From assembly GCF_011386835.1 (NCBI RefSeq), contig NC_088791.1, positions 33,950,998-34,014,997 of the forward strand: a stretch of 64,000 nt of DNA, in the 5' to 3' direction. Positions 1 to 12,284 of the stretch are shown here, in pieces (within the stretch, counting starts at the first letter, position 1; each line of letters begins with the position of its first letter). Below the pieces are notes generated by a model. The model did not search any database and was not told the origin of the DNA. It saw only the letters and a program-made list of their open reading frames with translations. The position numbers and the translations under genes were made by a program. This DNA comes from Chrysemys picta bellii (Eukaryota > Chordata > Testudines > Emydidae).

Positions 1-720
1 TTAATGCCCTTTGACCTCTACTTCTCATCTCCTTTTGCCTTCTGTTGTAACACACACATTTCACTTTTGCAAAAAAGCAATCTGGTTGGCCCTAAGAACA
101 TATTGTGAAAAGTGTTTCCTTTCTAGCAGCAGCTTTTACACACTTTATAGATTTCTATTTAGTGGTTCAGTGGCAACAGACTAACTCCAACCAGTATTCC
201 GCAAGTACAGAAGCCTTTGCAAGAGCACCTAAGACATCTCTGCACTTTCACTATGTAAATTTTAAATATACGTCAACCCTACTCTGTAGCCATTCTCATG
301 TTAGCCCAGTTGCTTACACTGGTGTAAATCTGGTGGGACCTCATTTACTTCAGTGGGATTAAGTCCCCTTCACCTGCAAGTTGCCGGCAAAAATAATTAA
401 ATTTAATAGAAGGCACAGCTTCTAAATGAAGATGTATGGCACTTCAGTTCTACTTTCCTGTAGACTGCACACTGACCCTGCCTTCATGTCATTGTTCTCA
501 TTGATTGTTGTCAGTTACATAACTGCTTTTTTTGGCTCATAGACTTCAGTATCAACTGTGTTAAAACTGTACTTTACTCTAGTTGAAATCCAATAATTCT
601 CTGTGCCATAATTCATCTTTTGTACCTTTTCTTAAGAAGAGTTCAAAGGATAGAATTGGGAGGGAGGGAGGAGGGAAAGACAGGCACTAGAGCTCAACAC
701 ATATTCCATGGCTTCATCTA
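1..720. other. No gene seen
   Basis: This AT-rich stretch has no open frame that looks coding. Around 300-360 there is a short segment of the kind that recurs in reptile repeats (dispersed TTACAC/GTGTAA words), too short to assign. Confidence 0.5.
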
Positions 721-935
721 GACATGATAAATTGATCCCCAAATCGACGCCTGTACTGCACCTCGGCAAGAAGAGTAAGCAGAGTCGACGGGGGAGCCGC
801 AGCGGTCAACTCACCGCCGTGAGGATGGCCGGGTAAGTCGAACTAAGATACTTCAACTTCAGCTACGTGAATAGTGTAGCTGAAGTTGCTTATCTTGGTT
901 CGAACCTCTCCCTCCCGCTAGTGTAACCCAGGCCT
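721..935. mobile_element. Truncated MITE with a strong hairpin
   Basis: This is a relic of a short non-autonomous DNA transposon. Its right part holds a near-perfect hairpin (arms about 838-865 and 876-903), and it ends in CTAGTGTAACCCAGGCC. That end resembles the TAGTGTAGAC-type termini of other small elements here and of the Harbinger at 58795-63627. The local CpG-containing words (GTCGAC, CGACGG) contrast with the AT-rich flanks. I see no matching left terminus, so the copy is probably 5' truncated. The superfamily is inferred. Confidence 0.6.
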
Positions 936-2149
936 CAGTTTGATTACTATCTTCTAAGCTGTTTCCAGAATAAACAGTCACTGTATGTGGAGATGGACAG
1001 AACCTTTCGGTACTGTCTGGATATCTGCAAATCCTGGGAATACTTGCATCATTGAAAGTATTTTACACTCTTCCCTTATTTCTACTGTCCAAGCTGAAGA
1101 CATGAAAAATTAAATAAATAGCAGAAATAGAGAAAAGGAAATCAGATTTGAAACATTCATTTAATTGTAAACATCTCAAGTGCTATTAATAGTATAGGTA
1201 AGGAAATTTGTTTTGGCTTCCTTTTCTGTAGTTTGTGATTTTTAATCCACCTGTTTCCCTCTAATTTCAGATTTCTGTGTTCTACAGAGTGTAGCTTTGG
1301 ATATTTTTTTCTTCTTGCTCTTTCAAATTAAAATTAATTTGTTGCAATTACTATGGAATTAAACAGAGTATGAATAAACACTTCTGCCCACAGCAGGGAA
1401 TTCCATCTTGGAAAGAAATGTAACTTAGTGAAGAGTAGTGCACTATTTTGATACAATTCCAGTTGCAAAGTAATTAGGGCAGCATTAAAGTAATTTTATT
1501 TATAGCATTATATTTTCAAATCAGTTTTGTCCAGCACTGATTTAATTATAGGTCCTCGAGATACCATAATACATGTACATAATCTAACAGAATTTCAGTA
1601 ATGTCGACGTACAACAAGAGCCCAATCCTGCAGTGAGCTCCGAAATGCAACAGGCAGCCAACTGTTAGGATTTCATAGTAGGTTTAGGACCTAATCAACC
1701 TACAAACACTTGCCACCAGGCCTCAAGCCAGATCTACAAATGGATTTAAGTGTGTAACATCACTTTAGACCCCCTAAGTCAAACATTTATGCCACGGAGA
1801 TCCTCAAAACCCCCACTCAACTGCTGCCTCGCCCTGCAAGCACTTAAACATCCTCAGTGCCTAAATTGTTGTCATAAAAGTCCTGTCGGTGCCTGTGTTT
1901 CAGTGGATGGGAACATGCACAGCTGCTTCAATCCTGACTCCGCCCAGGGCTTGACTCATGCCTAACCCTCGCAGGACAGTCAAACCAGGTGTTGCTCTGC
2001 CTGTGTTGCCTACAGGGCCTAATTTGGTAGACACATGCTTAACTCCACAAAAACAGCCACATGGAGGAGGAGGCGGCAGCAGCCTTCCTTATAATCTTTA
2101 GCCCAGAAATTAGAGTCTACATACAGGCTGTGAGGTACACTGCTTCAGT
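936..2149. other. No gene seen
   Basis: AT-rich sequence with no credible coding frame and no recognised repeat. Open frames here are short and stop-rich on both strands. Confidence 0.5.
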
Positions 2150-2435
2150 TCTCCCCGCCACCTGATGTAGAGGACGGATTTGAACATGGGTCTCCCATCT
2201 CTCAAGTGTGTGCATTAACCACTAGACTAGAGAAGAGTGTGTAGAAATAATGAAATATGCATTGGGCCAGAGAACATATGAATGACTCTATACAGTGGTA
2301 AGGGCATTTACCTGAGAGGTGGGAAAGTCCCAATCAAATCCCCTTTGTAAATCAGGCAAAAGAGGAAATTGAACCAGAGTCTTCCATAAGCCAGAGGGGT
2401 ATCCTAACCACTAGATTGTGGGTCACAAGGGGGCT
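2150..2435. repeat. tRNA-derived SINE-like foldback repeat
   Basis: Two tRNA-like segments face each other. On the minus strand at about 2155-2228 the sequence reads as a B-box-like GATTTGAAC followed by ACCACTAGAC. On the plus strand at about 2293-2345 GTGGTAAGGGCATTTACC is followed by AATCAAATCCC. A second minus-type ACCACTAGATTG occurs at about 2408. This suggests an old tRNA-related SINE or a foldback built from one. It is not a tRNA gene: no cloverleaf can be drawn with intact arms. Confidence 0.45.
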
Positions 2436-4370
2436 ACTGCTGCTGCTGTTCCTCCTTCTCCAGCCCAGCTGTTTTGTGCAGAGTTAGACATACATCACTA
2501 CCTTCCCTGCAAAAAAGGTCTAGATGTCTAACTCCAGGAGAAGGTTCATAGATGTGAAACCCATATCTGGATGTGGGTTTCTCCTTCAGCCCAGACTTAG
2601 GTGCAGAACTCTGTGAGAGAGGCAGGCCTTAGGATACGTCCCATTCTTCAGTATCTGTTATCGGTTAGCTTAGATGGCTTCCGACTCAGCTTGCTAGCTT
2701 TTGTGGATCCCATTCTTTGGCACGTATCTCTCTCCAGGCATAGTATAGGGAGCCTGGGCACCAAACTCAGGACTGTGGATTCCATTGTCTGGCTATGCGA
2801 CTGAAATTTAGACCTAAGTCCCTTTGTGGATATAGCCCCCCACCCCTCACCCCCATGCTTAATCCTGACAGTAGTCTCCATGAAGACATTGTGTCTGGTA
2901 GTCAAAGCTTGCAAATTTGATCCCTAAGAGCCTACTCTTGCCAATATTACATATGAGTGAAATTCACCCCCACACAGAGACCCAGGGTCTATACAGTTTA
3001 AATCCTACAGTATGTAAGAATGTAAAAGTGACGCCCTAAGTGGGACTTACCAAATAGATAGCATTAAGCTGGCCTCTGCAGAGGGGTGACTTTGACATTT
3101 TGCTCTCACGAATAACCCTAGTGAATTCAATGTGCACTGATGGCACTAAGCAACTTTCAGGATTCGGCCTTAAATGTAAAAAAAAAAAAAAAAAAAAAAA
3201 AACCTCTTAAGTAAAATAGCCGTCTCCATTTTAACCATATTTGCAGAATTCTATGGGTTAGATTGTCTCCTGACTTTCACTCAAATATTTTACACCAGTG
3301 AAAAGCTGGGTACAAAACACTACCATTCTCAACTGGTAGCATTTCACACCCACCTTGCATAGGTATAAATCACAACACAGGTGCAAGGGAATAAAGAATG
3401 AGGACATATCTTTCCACATCATAAAAAACCTTTTCCTTCCTCTACTGCTAAATAACACAGATGCTATAATTTGGATGAAAGATTATCTGAGAAATGTAAT
3501 CTAAGTCAGAAAAATAATAATAATATTATATAATCTAACTTGAATGGTAGGCTATAGTGCACTATTAGTACAAGTCTATTTTGCATATTGCTACCTTGCT
3601 ATAAAACAAGGTATACTGTATTTTGGCTCCAAACTATACTGGAATCTGTAAAAGTACCATCTTGTGTCACGTACATATTAGTGTAACAAGACAAATCATA
3701 CTTTCCAAATATGACAAATTAGAAAAGGTGTAATGTCTGTCCCAATGTTTTGAAACAATGAAAAGAACAATGGATGTGGAAGAACATAATGATTTTTGAG
3801 CAGAAATTATAAGGGGCGCAGTTGCCCTATATGAAAACAATAATTTTTTTCCAGTAAGCATTTAAATGTTCAAGTAGCCCTTTATTGTAAACAGGTTTGT
3901 AAAAAGGTATGAAAAGCCAAACAGAGAACACAGAAAACATCCTTGTTGCCGAAATAAGTGCTGTTCCTAGATTAATGCTGTATTTTTCAATGCTGTAACT
4001 CAAACATTTAATTTGCAATAATAAGCTGTAGTTTTAAATAACCTACAACAAACAATAGCAACAAAAGAGAGAAATGTAACATCAAAACATTCAACCGTTC
4101 TTACCACTCATACCTTTCTTGGGCTATAAATATGCCTTTTCTTCCAGTCTTTTGACAGTGGAAAATTTAATTAGGAAAAAAAAGCAATAATTGATTACGT
4201 TTTCTCTATTATCCCTAAAGTAAATGACTGATCAGTTATTTGAGTCCTGAAATAGCAGTTATACACATACTTAATTTTATATAAAATAAACAAGCATGTA
4301 TGTAGTCACACTGATTTCAATTTTTGTTCTAGTTGAAAAGCCATTTGTCTCCAAAACAAATTCAACCAGC
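2436..4370. other. No gene seen
   Basis: No coding frame is supported. The stretch includes an A-rich tract (separate entry). The part at about 2600-2830 has the feel of an interspersed repeat but I could not place it. Confidence 0.45.
3178..3202. repeat. Poly(A) tract
   Basis: A run of about 25 A residues. It could be the tail of an old plus-strand retroposon, but the sequence upstream does not match a family I recognise. Confidence 0.9.
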
Positions 4371-4539
4371 TCTAAGTATTATCTCGATTTTACATATAGG
4401 TAAATGGAGGCAAAAGATGGAAGGCCAAGGCTGGGACATGGAGTGATATGGTAGGAAAGCTATTACCCAGCCTGTACTGTTTGGTGTATAAACAGAATAT
4501 TTCAGTTTGCTCAGTACAAAGACAGGATTGAACAAGGCT

Positions 4540-4652
4540 TATGGTCAGGCAGGTCTGTGTTTTGAATCTGTCTCCACCACTGATTTGCCATTAGGCCTAG
4601 TCATATTACTTCTCTGACTCAGTTTATTACAGACAAGGAAAAGAATTATACC
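4540..4652 (+). repeat. MIR-type SINE fragment
   Basis: The segment contains the CORE-like wording of MIR elements (CACTGATTTGCC, then ACTTCTCTGACTCAGTTT). It is interrupted on its right by the DNA element that starts at 4661. Old and diverged. Confidence 0.5.
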
Positions 4653-4660
4653 TACCTACT

Positions 4661-5531
4661 GGGGTTGTTAACTTTCTACTTGCTCAAAACTGAACACCCT
4701 TGCCCCACCCCTTGCCTTGGGAGCAGGGCCTCGGAGGTAAGTGATCCTCCGAGGCCCCGCTCCCACTCACTCCATCCCCCCCCGTTGCTCACTCTCCCCA
4801 TCCTCACTTACTTGCTCATTTTCACCAGGCTGGGGCAGGGGGTTGGGTTGCGGGGGAGGGTGTGGGCTCTGACTGGGGGTGCAGGATCTGGTGTGGGGCC
4901 GCGGATGAGGGGTTTGGGATGTAGGAGGGTGCTCTGGGCTGGGACCGAGGGGTTCAAAGGGCAGGAGGGGGATCAGGGCTGAGGCAGGGAGTTGGGGCAT
5001 GGGTGGGAGAGGGCTCTGGCTGGGGTGGGGCTTGGGATAAGGGGTTTGGGGTACAGGAGGATACTCCAGGCTGGGACTGAGGGGTTTGGAGGGTGGGAGG
5101 GGGATTAGGGCTGGGGCAGGAGGTTGGGGTATGGGAGGGGGTCAGGGGTGCAGGCTCTGGGCGGTGCTTACCTCAAGCAGCTCCCGGAAGCAGCGGTATG
5201 TCCCCCTGTGCCTCCGCGCACTGTTCCATCTGCAAGCCGCCCCCGCAGCTCCCATTGTTAGCGGTTCCCAGCCAATGGGAGCTGCAGAGATGGTACTTAT
5301 GGCAGGGGCAGCGCGCAAAGCCCCCTGGCTGTCCCTACGCATAGGAGCTGGAGGGGGGACATGCCGCTGCTTCCAAGAGCCATGTAGAGCCATGGCAGGC
5401 AGGGAGCCGGCCTTGCCCTGCTGCACCACCGACCAGATCTTTACAGCCCAGTCAGTGGTGCTGACTGGAACTGCCAGCGTCCCTTTTTGACTGGGCATTG
5501 CAGTCGAAAACTGGACACCTGGCAACCCTAC
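4661..5531. mobile_element. GC-rich non-autonomous DNA transposon with 8-bp TSD
   Basis: The element begins GGGGTTGTTAACTTTC and ends with TGGCAACCCTAC, giving short imperfect inverted termini (GGGTTG / CAACCC). The octamer TACCTACT flanks it on both sides (4653-4660 and 5532-5539), as expected for an 8-bp TSD. The interior is G-rich on the plus strand, with many GGGGGT and TGGGGC words, and has an internal hairpin near 5248-5290 (CAGCTCCCATTG ... CAATGGGAGCTG). The long open frames inside are by-products of the skewed composition. The 8-bp TSD suggests a hAT-like mechanism, but the termini lack the usual CAGGG. Confidence 0.7.
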
Positions 5532-5589
5532 TACCTACTGCACAGAGAGATAAATGGATTAATATGTGTAAAGTGATTTGAGCATGTAA

Positions 5590-5713
5590 ACGGCTAACAG
5601 GGAGGAGATAGTCTTGTAATTAAGGCACTGGTCTGGGACTGAAGAGATCCGGGTGCAATTCCTGCCTCTGCCACTGACTTCCTGTGTGACCTTTGGCAGA
5701 TCACATGGGGTAA
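5590..5713 (+). repeat. MIR SINE, 5' part
   Basis: It shows the tRNA-like head and CORE wording of MIR (CTCTGCCACTGACTTCC, GTGTGACCTTTGGC). The matching 3' part lies at 6155-6330, on the other side of a nested insertion. Confidence 0.6.
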
Positions 5714-6152
5714 AGTTTTCAAAAACACCTAAGTTACTTAGGAGCCTAAGGGTATGTCTGTACTAGGCGGCACAGCTACAGCACTGCTGCTGTAGCACAT
5801 TGGGTAGACAGTTCCTACATTGAGAGAAGGGTTTTTTCTGTCTATGTAGTTAGTCCACTTATCCAAGAGGTGATCCAAGAGAAAAATTCTTCTGTCAACC
5901 TCGCGGCATCTACAGTGAGGGTTAGACAACCTAATTATATCTCATAGGGCACAAAATTTTTCACAGCCCTGAATAATGTAGCTAGGTCAATCTAATTATT
6001 AGGTGTGGACAAGGCTGGAATCTCATTTCCAAAAGTCACTTAGGACCCTAACTTTCATTGAAAATCAACAAGATTTAGGCTCTTAAAATCCTAAATGATT
6101 TGTATAAATAGGACTTAGGATCCTAAGTCACACTGGCATTTTCGGAAAGTTT
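5714..6152. mobile_element. Foldback MITE inserted in a MIR
   Basis: Its left arm (TTTTCAAAAACACC then ACTTAGGAGCCTAAG) and right part (TTTCCAAAAGTCACTTAGG ... CTTAGGATCCTAAGTCAC) form the CTTAGG/CCTAAG-rich inverted arms of a small foldback element. It separates the two halves of a MIR and is itself interrupted by another MITE. Confidence 0.5.
5750..6014. mobile_element. Harbinger-like MITE nested in the foldback MITE
   Basis: The left end is preceded by TAA and reads GGGTATGTCTGTACTAGG. The right end reads TTAGGTGTGGACAAGGC. The left terminus matches the GGGTATGTCTACACTA end of the Harbinger at 58795-63627. The expected TAA on the right has mutated, so the TSD is visible on one side only. 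Confidence 0.55.
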
Positions 6153-6154
6153 AT

Positions 6155-6330
6155 ACTTGATCTTTCTGTGCCACACTTTCGTCTGTAAAATGGAGATATA
6201 TTTTCTTCCATTCTTTAGTCGATTCCTTTATTTAGGCTATAAACTCACGGCAGGGACTCTTACTATGCTTTGGTATAGTGCCTACCACACTGGGGCCCTG
6301 ATCTGAGCACTAATACTGAGCATTAATAAG
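6155..6330 (+). repeat. MIR SINE, 3' part
   Basis: It contains GTCTGTAAAATGGAGATA and GGCAGGGACTCTTACTATG, both characteristic of MIR 3' regions, and ends near GGGGCCCTGATCT. It continues the 5' half at 5590-5713. Confidence 0.6.
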
Positions 6331-7185
6331 AATAGCTAAGAATTATTATTTCTTGAGTTACAGAGCTGGCAACACCTTTGATTGTTAAATACAATTAAAT
6401 TTTCTAAAAAAAGAATATGCTGAAACACTTGGGTTGTTTCTAATAAAACACTCTAATACTGGGATAATACCATCTGTTTATTCTTAAAAGTACTTCTGAA
6501 AAACATGATTGCCAGTTTTTAATAGTGCATGGTTATATGCCTTAACACAGTGCTATGGTAGCATCACACTTCTCCAGGGAATTTTACTGCAATTTTACTA
6601 TGTTGGAAACACAATGGAAATAAATTTCCACATGTGAACGAGCTTGGCCACCACCCAGGCACCCCTCTTGTGGCCAGAGGTGCCTCTGCACTGCCTTGCT
6701 CTTTATTCTCTCTCTTCCAGCCCTTTTACACAAGCTTTCCTTATTCAGTTCCCACCTTTGTTGGGGTCTGGAATTATTCAGACAAATAAACTCAAAAGTA
6801 AAACACAAAGTCCTGAAAATCTGTCCCAGAGCATGACTTTTGCCTCAGAACCTGGGTGAACAAAAAGACTTCTTCACAGTCATTTTATGTGTTCTTAGGA
6901 ATGACCTGCTCTGAGGTTCAGCTCACAGCTGCCCTGCTCAGAGCTGACTCCCTTGCAGACTTCCAAGAGTCAGCCCTCCCCCAAGAACTGCTTCAGCTCT
7001 CTTCTAAGGAACCAGCTGCTTCAGGTTCCCTCCCAGTGCCACGTGTCTCTGGTCAGCTCATTTAGCAAGCCTGCTCCAGGCTTCAAGTCTCCTGCAGGCA
7101 GCATTCTCCCTCCCTCTGCTCTCTCACACCATGGATAGAAGGAACCTTCTGTGCACAGTCCTCCTCTGTTCCTGGTGGAAGGTGG
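6331..7185. other. No gene seen
   Basis: No supported feature. Open frames of 60-75 residues occur on both strands but show no domain, and they overlap one another. Confidence 0.5.
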
Positions 7186-7193
7186 GCTCTTCC

Positions 7194-8329
7194 TAGGGTG
7201 ACCAGATCACCCAAGTCAAATATCGGGACACGGGGGGGGGGGGGGGACATGGTGGGAGGGGAAAAAAAAAACAACCCTTCCTCCACAAGTGCTGGAGGGA
7301 GGCCCGGGAGACACAGGGGAAGCGTGGGGCCGAGGTGAGTGAGAGTCCGGCCTGGCCCCGAGCGCAGGCAGGACTCAGTCGGGCGGTACCTGGAAGGAGA
7401 GTAGGGGGGCAGCCCGCGAGGCCAGGCGGTGGCTGTTCTCCCCGCCCCAGGCAGCGGGACTCAGGAGCAGCTGCTGCTGCAGCTCCCACTGCCGCGGGGC
7501 GAGGAAGCGGCCGATGGCCAAGCTCGGCGGCTGCGGCTCTGGCGCCTGGGGCCGAACCCGGGCCTGCTGCGGGGACCCAGCAGCACGCACGCTGCGCCCA
7601 ACCCCTGGCCAGTCGCGTCTAGGCTGCTGCCCAGCTGGTGCTATCCCGCGGCGGACCCGGAGTGAGGGCAGCAGACCCCAGACCCCCCGTCCCGCTCAGG
7701 TCCCGCAGGGGAACGAACGGGGCTGTGCTGCCGATGCCTCCGCCCCGGGGCCGCCCCGGGATTGCACCAGCTGGGCAGTAGCTCAGACACGACTGGCCAG
7801 GGGCTGGGCGCAGCATGCGCGCTGCTGGGTCCCCGCAGCAGGCCCGGGCTCGGGGGGTTCAGGGGCACCAGAGCCGCAGCCGACGAGCTTGGCCATCGGC
7901 CGCTTCCTCCCGCCGCGGCAGTGGGAGCTGCAGCAGTGGCTGCTCCCGAGACCCGCTGCCCGGGGGAGAGAACAACCGCCGCCTGGCCCCGCGGGCTGCC
8001 CCCCTAGTCTCCCTACCTCCCGACTGAGTCCTGCCTGCGCTCGCGGCTAGGCCGGACTCTCACTCACCCTGGCCCCTGCGTCTCCCGGGCCTCCCTCCAC
8101 AAGCGCCGGAGGGAGAAGGAATGGCGAGCCCAGGAAAGAGGCGGGGATTCGGGGAGGGAACCAATGGGGGAAGGAGGAGGCGGAGGCGGGGTGGGGGGGC
8201 GCGAGCACTTCCGGGCTCCGGAGTATTTGCTTGTTTGTCCAGTGTCCCGACCTAACATTGGTCGGGACGTGGGACAAACAAGGAAATAGCGGGACAGTCC
8301 CAATAAAATCGGAACGTCTGGTCTCCCTA
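7194..8329. mobile_element. GC-rich foldback transposon (1,136 bp) with exact 8-bp TSD
   Basis: The octamer GCTCTTCC flanks the element exactly (7186-7193 and 8330-8337). Its ends are TAGGGTGACCAGA and TCTGGTCTCCCTA, imperfect inverted repeats of 13 bases. Almost all of the inside is one long inverted repeat: arm 1 is about 7285-7690 and arm 2 about 7730-8130. For example GGCCAAGCTCGGCGGCTGC in arm 1 faces its near complement around 7880-7900. This explains why GC-rich frames of 70-180 residues appear on both strands; they are not genes. A run of 15 G lies at 7232-7246. The TSD length suggests a hAT-like non-autonomous element. A transcript of it would fold into a long hairpin. Confidence 0.85.
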
Positions 8330-8337
8330 GCTCTTCC

Positions 8338-11300
8338 ACCTCTGCAGCAGTGTTCATGCTCTTCCACCCCACATGGTCTGTGCTCTGTGCTGGAAGATGT
8401 GGGGGGAGACCGGGTGATTCAGGAAGAGGATTGGGCAGGACAGGAGCAGGGCCAGACTGATGCAAGTTGTCCACACATCCTTTCTCTAGCCCAGAGGAAA
8501 TTATTTAGAAAAGATAATACTAACTGGGGGAGTATTATCTCTTCTGCTCCCTCAGCTGTACCTGGGTTGAAGGGCAGTTGCAACCAGGGGCAATCATATG
8601 ATAGCACAGCTCCTTTGGGGTTTAACAAAGATTAAAGTAGTCATTGTAATAAGATCAGAACAATGGGGTTTCTTGTGCTCAGAAGAGGTTTTCAAATAAT
8701 TTGTTCTTCTACAGAAACCCACACCAATGTTGTAATTTTCCCCCCACCACTGTGGAGATATTATATGAAATGGTTTTTAAGATGCACTCTAGAGGAAAAA
8801 ATACTGTAAACTGGCATTATGGATGATACATATGAATTCTGTCTCTTCCCAGAGCATGTTTGTTCAGATTACAAGACTTTTTCCCCTCTCACCTCCAGCA
8901 ATTACGTCCTCAGTTACACCAGTACAACTCTCTGCCTTCCTGTAGGATTGCACCAATGTATATAAACACATAATTTGAGGTCCATGAAGTTAGTTGTACA
9001 GAAGATCCTACAAGAAGAATTATGTTAATAATCCTGTTGATGGTGTGAGAGGCAGAAAAAATCCAGTTCACTTCTCCCAGAGTTGTATTGGTTCTGCAGT
9101 AGTAAAAAGTTGTTGTAACATTCTTCTTTATTCGTTAACATCAGCTGATATGATGCTGACTGTACACAGGGAACAGATCTGCTGAGTAAGAAGGTGCCAT
9201 TTTTACATGGTTACTTTCCAAAACAGAACGTCATTTTGAAGAGTCATGCACACCTTCCCTTGGCATATTTTGTTAAATCAGTAGCTTTAGGCATTGGTTT
9301 TGAATAATGCTTTTTTTTATGCCTCATGTTATTCAGTGTTTATAACTATTTAAAAATTATTGAATTTTAATTTAATTACAGTTTGTTTAAAACAGACTGA
9401 AACTACAGGCAAGTGAATTAACATACCATATGATTTATGCAGAACTATTTCCTAGATTTGCCACTCTGACCTGAGTACTGATATTTGAATAGGATTTGAA
9501 TAGGAAATATTATCAAAAATGATTTACTATTCATATATATCCTGGGTTTAGTTGAGGTTTTGGGCCAAACACCAAATCCCCACTAGGATGAACATATGCA
9601 AGAGAAACTTTAGAAGAAGACACAGCCTTCAATCATTGTTGTACAATTCAAGGAATGTTTTAATCTAATTTAAAATTAATTACTTGTATGCAGTAAATCA
9701 GAGTACCTATGGCTCTTTAAACAATGACATTTATCAAACTAACTGCCAGATTTCTTTTCTCGCACGGCTTTGAAAATGTGATAGGAAAATTATTTACAAA
9801 TTTCAGAGATTTCCAAAACTTTATTCTAGGACTGGTACAGATATTTAATGGCCTGAGTTTGATCACTGTATTCACACTGAATAGTACCAACTCCACCAAC
9901 GGTTCCATTCAAGTCAAATTAGCCACAGAAGAAGTGTGAACTAACTGGATAAATTCTATGGTAATTGTATTTTAATGGTTTAAGGTCCGGTCTCATCAGC
10001 TTAACTTTAAGTAGGTGCTTAAGCTTAAGTCCCTTTAACTTCAATGGTACTTATCTGCTTTGCTGAATAGGAATGGAGTAAAGCACTTACTTAAGTGATT
10101 TTTTTAAATCAATGCCTAAGCAGGTCTTAAGCAGAGCATAGGTCTTGTGCAAGGTCTCTGCACTGAGTGAGTTTCACTTAGTGCATAATGAGTAAAGGTA
10201 TCAGAATTGCTCTTATGTTCTTAGCATCATTTTGCTCAATTTGGCATTCTTTAGGTTCCCTGGACTCTGCAATGGCTAAAAGATTTCTGTTAAGAGATCT
10301 GAACTTGATTTGAATAATTAAATAAATGTTTCATTTAAAAAAATTAAACATACTATATTTTGTATGCAGTGTCAGAAGTTCTGACAACTGTTAGGAAACT
10401 TTAACAAAGAACCCTATCCATTGATACGCTATTAATAGTATGCAAAACAGTTACATTTATAAGATGTGTACCTTCTAGAATATTTAATCTTCTTTAAGAT
10501 AGATGCTTAGTAACATAAATATCTGTAAATAGAGTAACAACAGATACTTAAACATTGCTGCCATTCCTGACAGTTAGAAGATGAAGACTGGGATTCTTTT
10601 GAAAATCATCTATCCCCAAAAACTTACTTTGATTTTGGGTTTCCCAAGTCTGGACAGAGCTCACATCTGTAAGGGGTGCAACAGTGTAAGCTGCATTCTG
10701 GGAGAGATGTTAAGTATTCAATATGACTCACTCATTGTCCCAGAGACAAATGTATCCTTTCACAAAATAAATTAAAATAAACCAATTCTATCAACAAAAC
10801 CCTTTGTAGCATTGGAAGATGGTGGGTGAAATAAACCATGTCCTACATATTGAAAAATAGAACCAGTTGCATGGAGAGACAGATATTTTGAAAAGGACAC
10901 AAGATTCTTTTGTTTGAAAAGAAACCATGGCATAAAGCCCATTTGGGATCTCAGGTCCCTCAAATCCATAAGGAGACATTATTACAGGTGGAAGTACTAA
11001 TACCCACCATTATAGCCTTATCGTCCCTAAACTTATGAATAAGAAAATAAACCTCTTGGAGATGCACTGAATATATGATTAAGGAGCGTCAGCCAGAGAT
11101 ACTTTAGTTTCTGCTACAAGAAGCATTTTCAATAATAAATTTTTGAACCTGTAACTTCTTTATGGGTATTCACAAATGCCATATCATCCCTCCCTTCCAG
11201 TGAAAGAGATACATGTGTACGCTTGTATGGATGACCTTCTCAACCTGCTACGCAGACATTACGAAAAGCTTTCAGAAACTCATCTTTGAATGAGCAAGTG

Positions 11301-12284
11301 GAAGGGTCAATGACAACCCTCACAAAGCTCCAGTATCGAAGTTATTCAAAACAATCTTTATTTTGGAAGAAGATAGAAGAAATTAGTGACCGACATGCCA
11401 AACATTAGCACACCTCTCCTAAAATAAAATTTCTGTCTCAGCTCCTGGGTTAGTTGGTCTCATGTATGGATACCCAACACAGTAATTGCTTCACTTCCTG
11501 CCAGCAACTGCAGCAAATTAGTATATAAAGATCTTGATCCAGATCCAGTACTAGTATCTCTTGGTGAATTAATTCTTTATATTATTTAAGAGTTACCTGA
11601 TGTCGGGTCCAGAAAAAGCTATCATCATTACAGATAAAAGACCCCATGTAGGGGAAATGTATCTGGGCCCCATGTGACTCAGGGTGGGGGATGGAATGTG
11701 ACCCAAGGAGGAGACATGGCTTATAGCCTGCATCATGCTATGGACTATCAAGTTCCCTCTTCCATTTCCAGCAGATGATTCTTTAGAAACATGGGGTGCA
11801 TATAATTCTTTATGGCCTAGGCAGAAGCTCTCACTCTGTTCCTTAGGGTTCTCCACCAAGAAGTAAAGTTCAAGATTGCTGGCTCAGCAAGACACACTTA
11901 GAATCCAGGATATGGAACCTAGGTCAGTTATTCTTTGAGTGTATTACAGGCCAGGCTGGCACCCTATTAAAGAAACTATTTGCAGTTGGAAAACCAAAAG
12001 AGGAAGAGACACTCAAAAGCTGGAAGCTGTGGACTCTCTATCTCTGAAGTGGGCTAAACAGCCCCCTTTATGCCTTTCTCCCCACAAACACTGATAGCAA
12101 GGATGGGGTAAAGAAGATTTTAAAGGAACAGGCCAAAGTGATTAAGCTCACCATCTTATTAAACTACTCTTAGTTCTCAAAACTGATTTACTAGTAACTG
12201 GAACCTCCCCTCAAATTCCCAAAACACAAACACAAACATAAAACATAGTGCACACATAGTCCTGAACCAATATCCAATGCTCTC
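8338..12284. other. No gene seen; mostly AT-rich sequence
   Basis: I see no coding region. At about 8890-8960 and 9990-10190 there are diverged foldback-type repeat words (TTACACCAGTAC; CTTAAGCTTAAG, GTGCTTAAG) like old reptile MITEs. The rest has short stop-bounded frames only. Confidence 0.5.

Noticed and set aside
4665..5525. Overlapping Pro/Gly-rich frames on both strands
   Set aside because: By-product of G-rich composition inside a non-autonomous DNA element with an 8-bp TSD.
7335..8050. Long GC-rich open frames on both strands (up to 178 codons)
   Set aside because: They lie in the two arms of a perfect-TSD foldback element; the mirrored frames follow from the inverted repeat, and no domain is visible.
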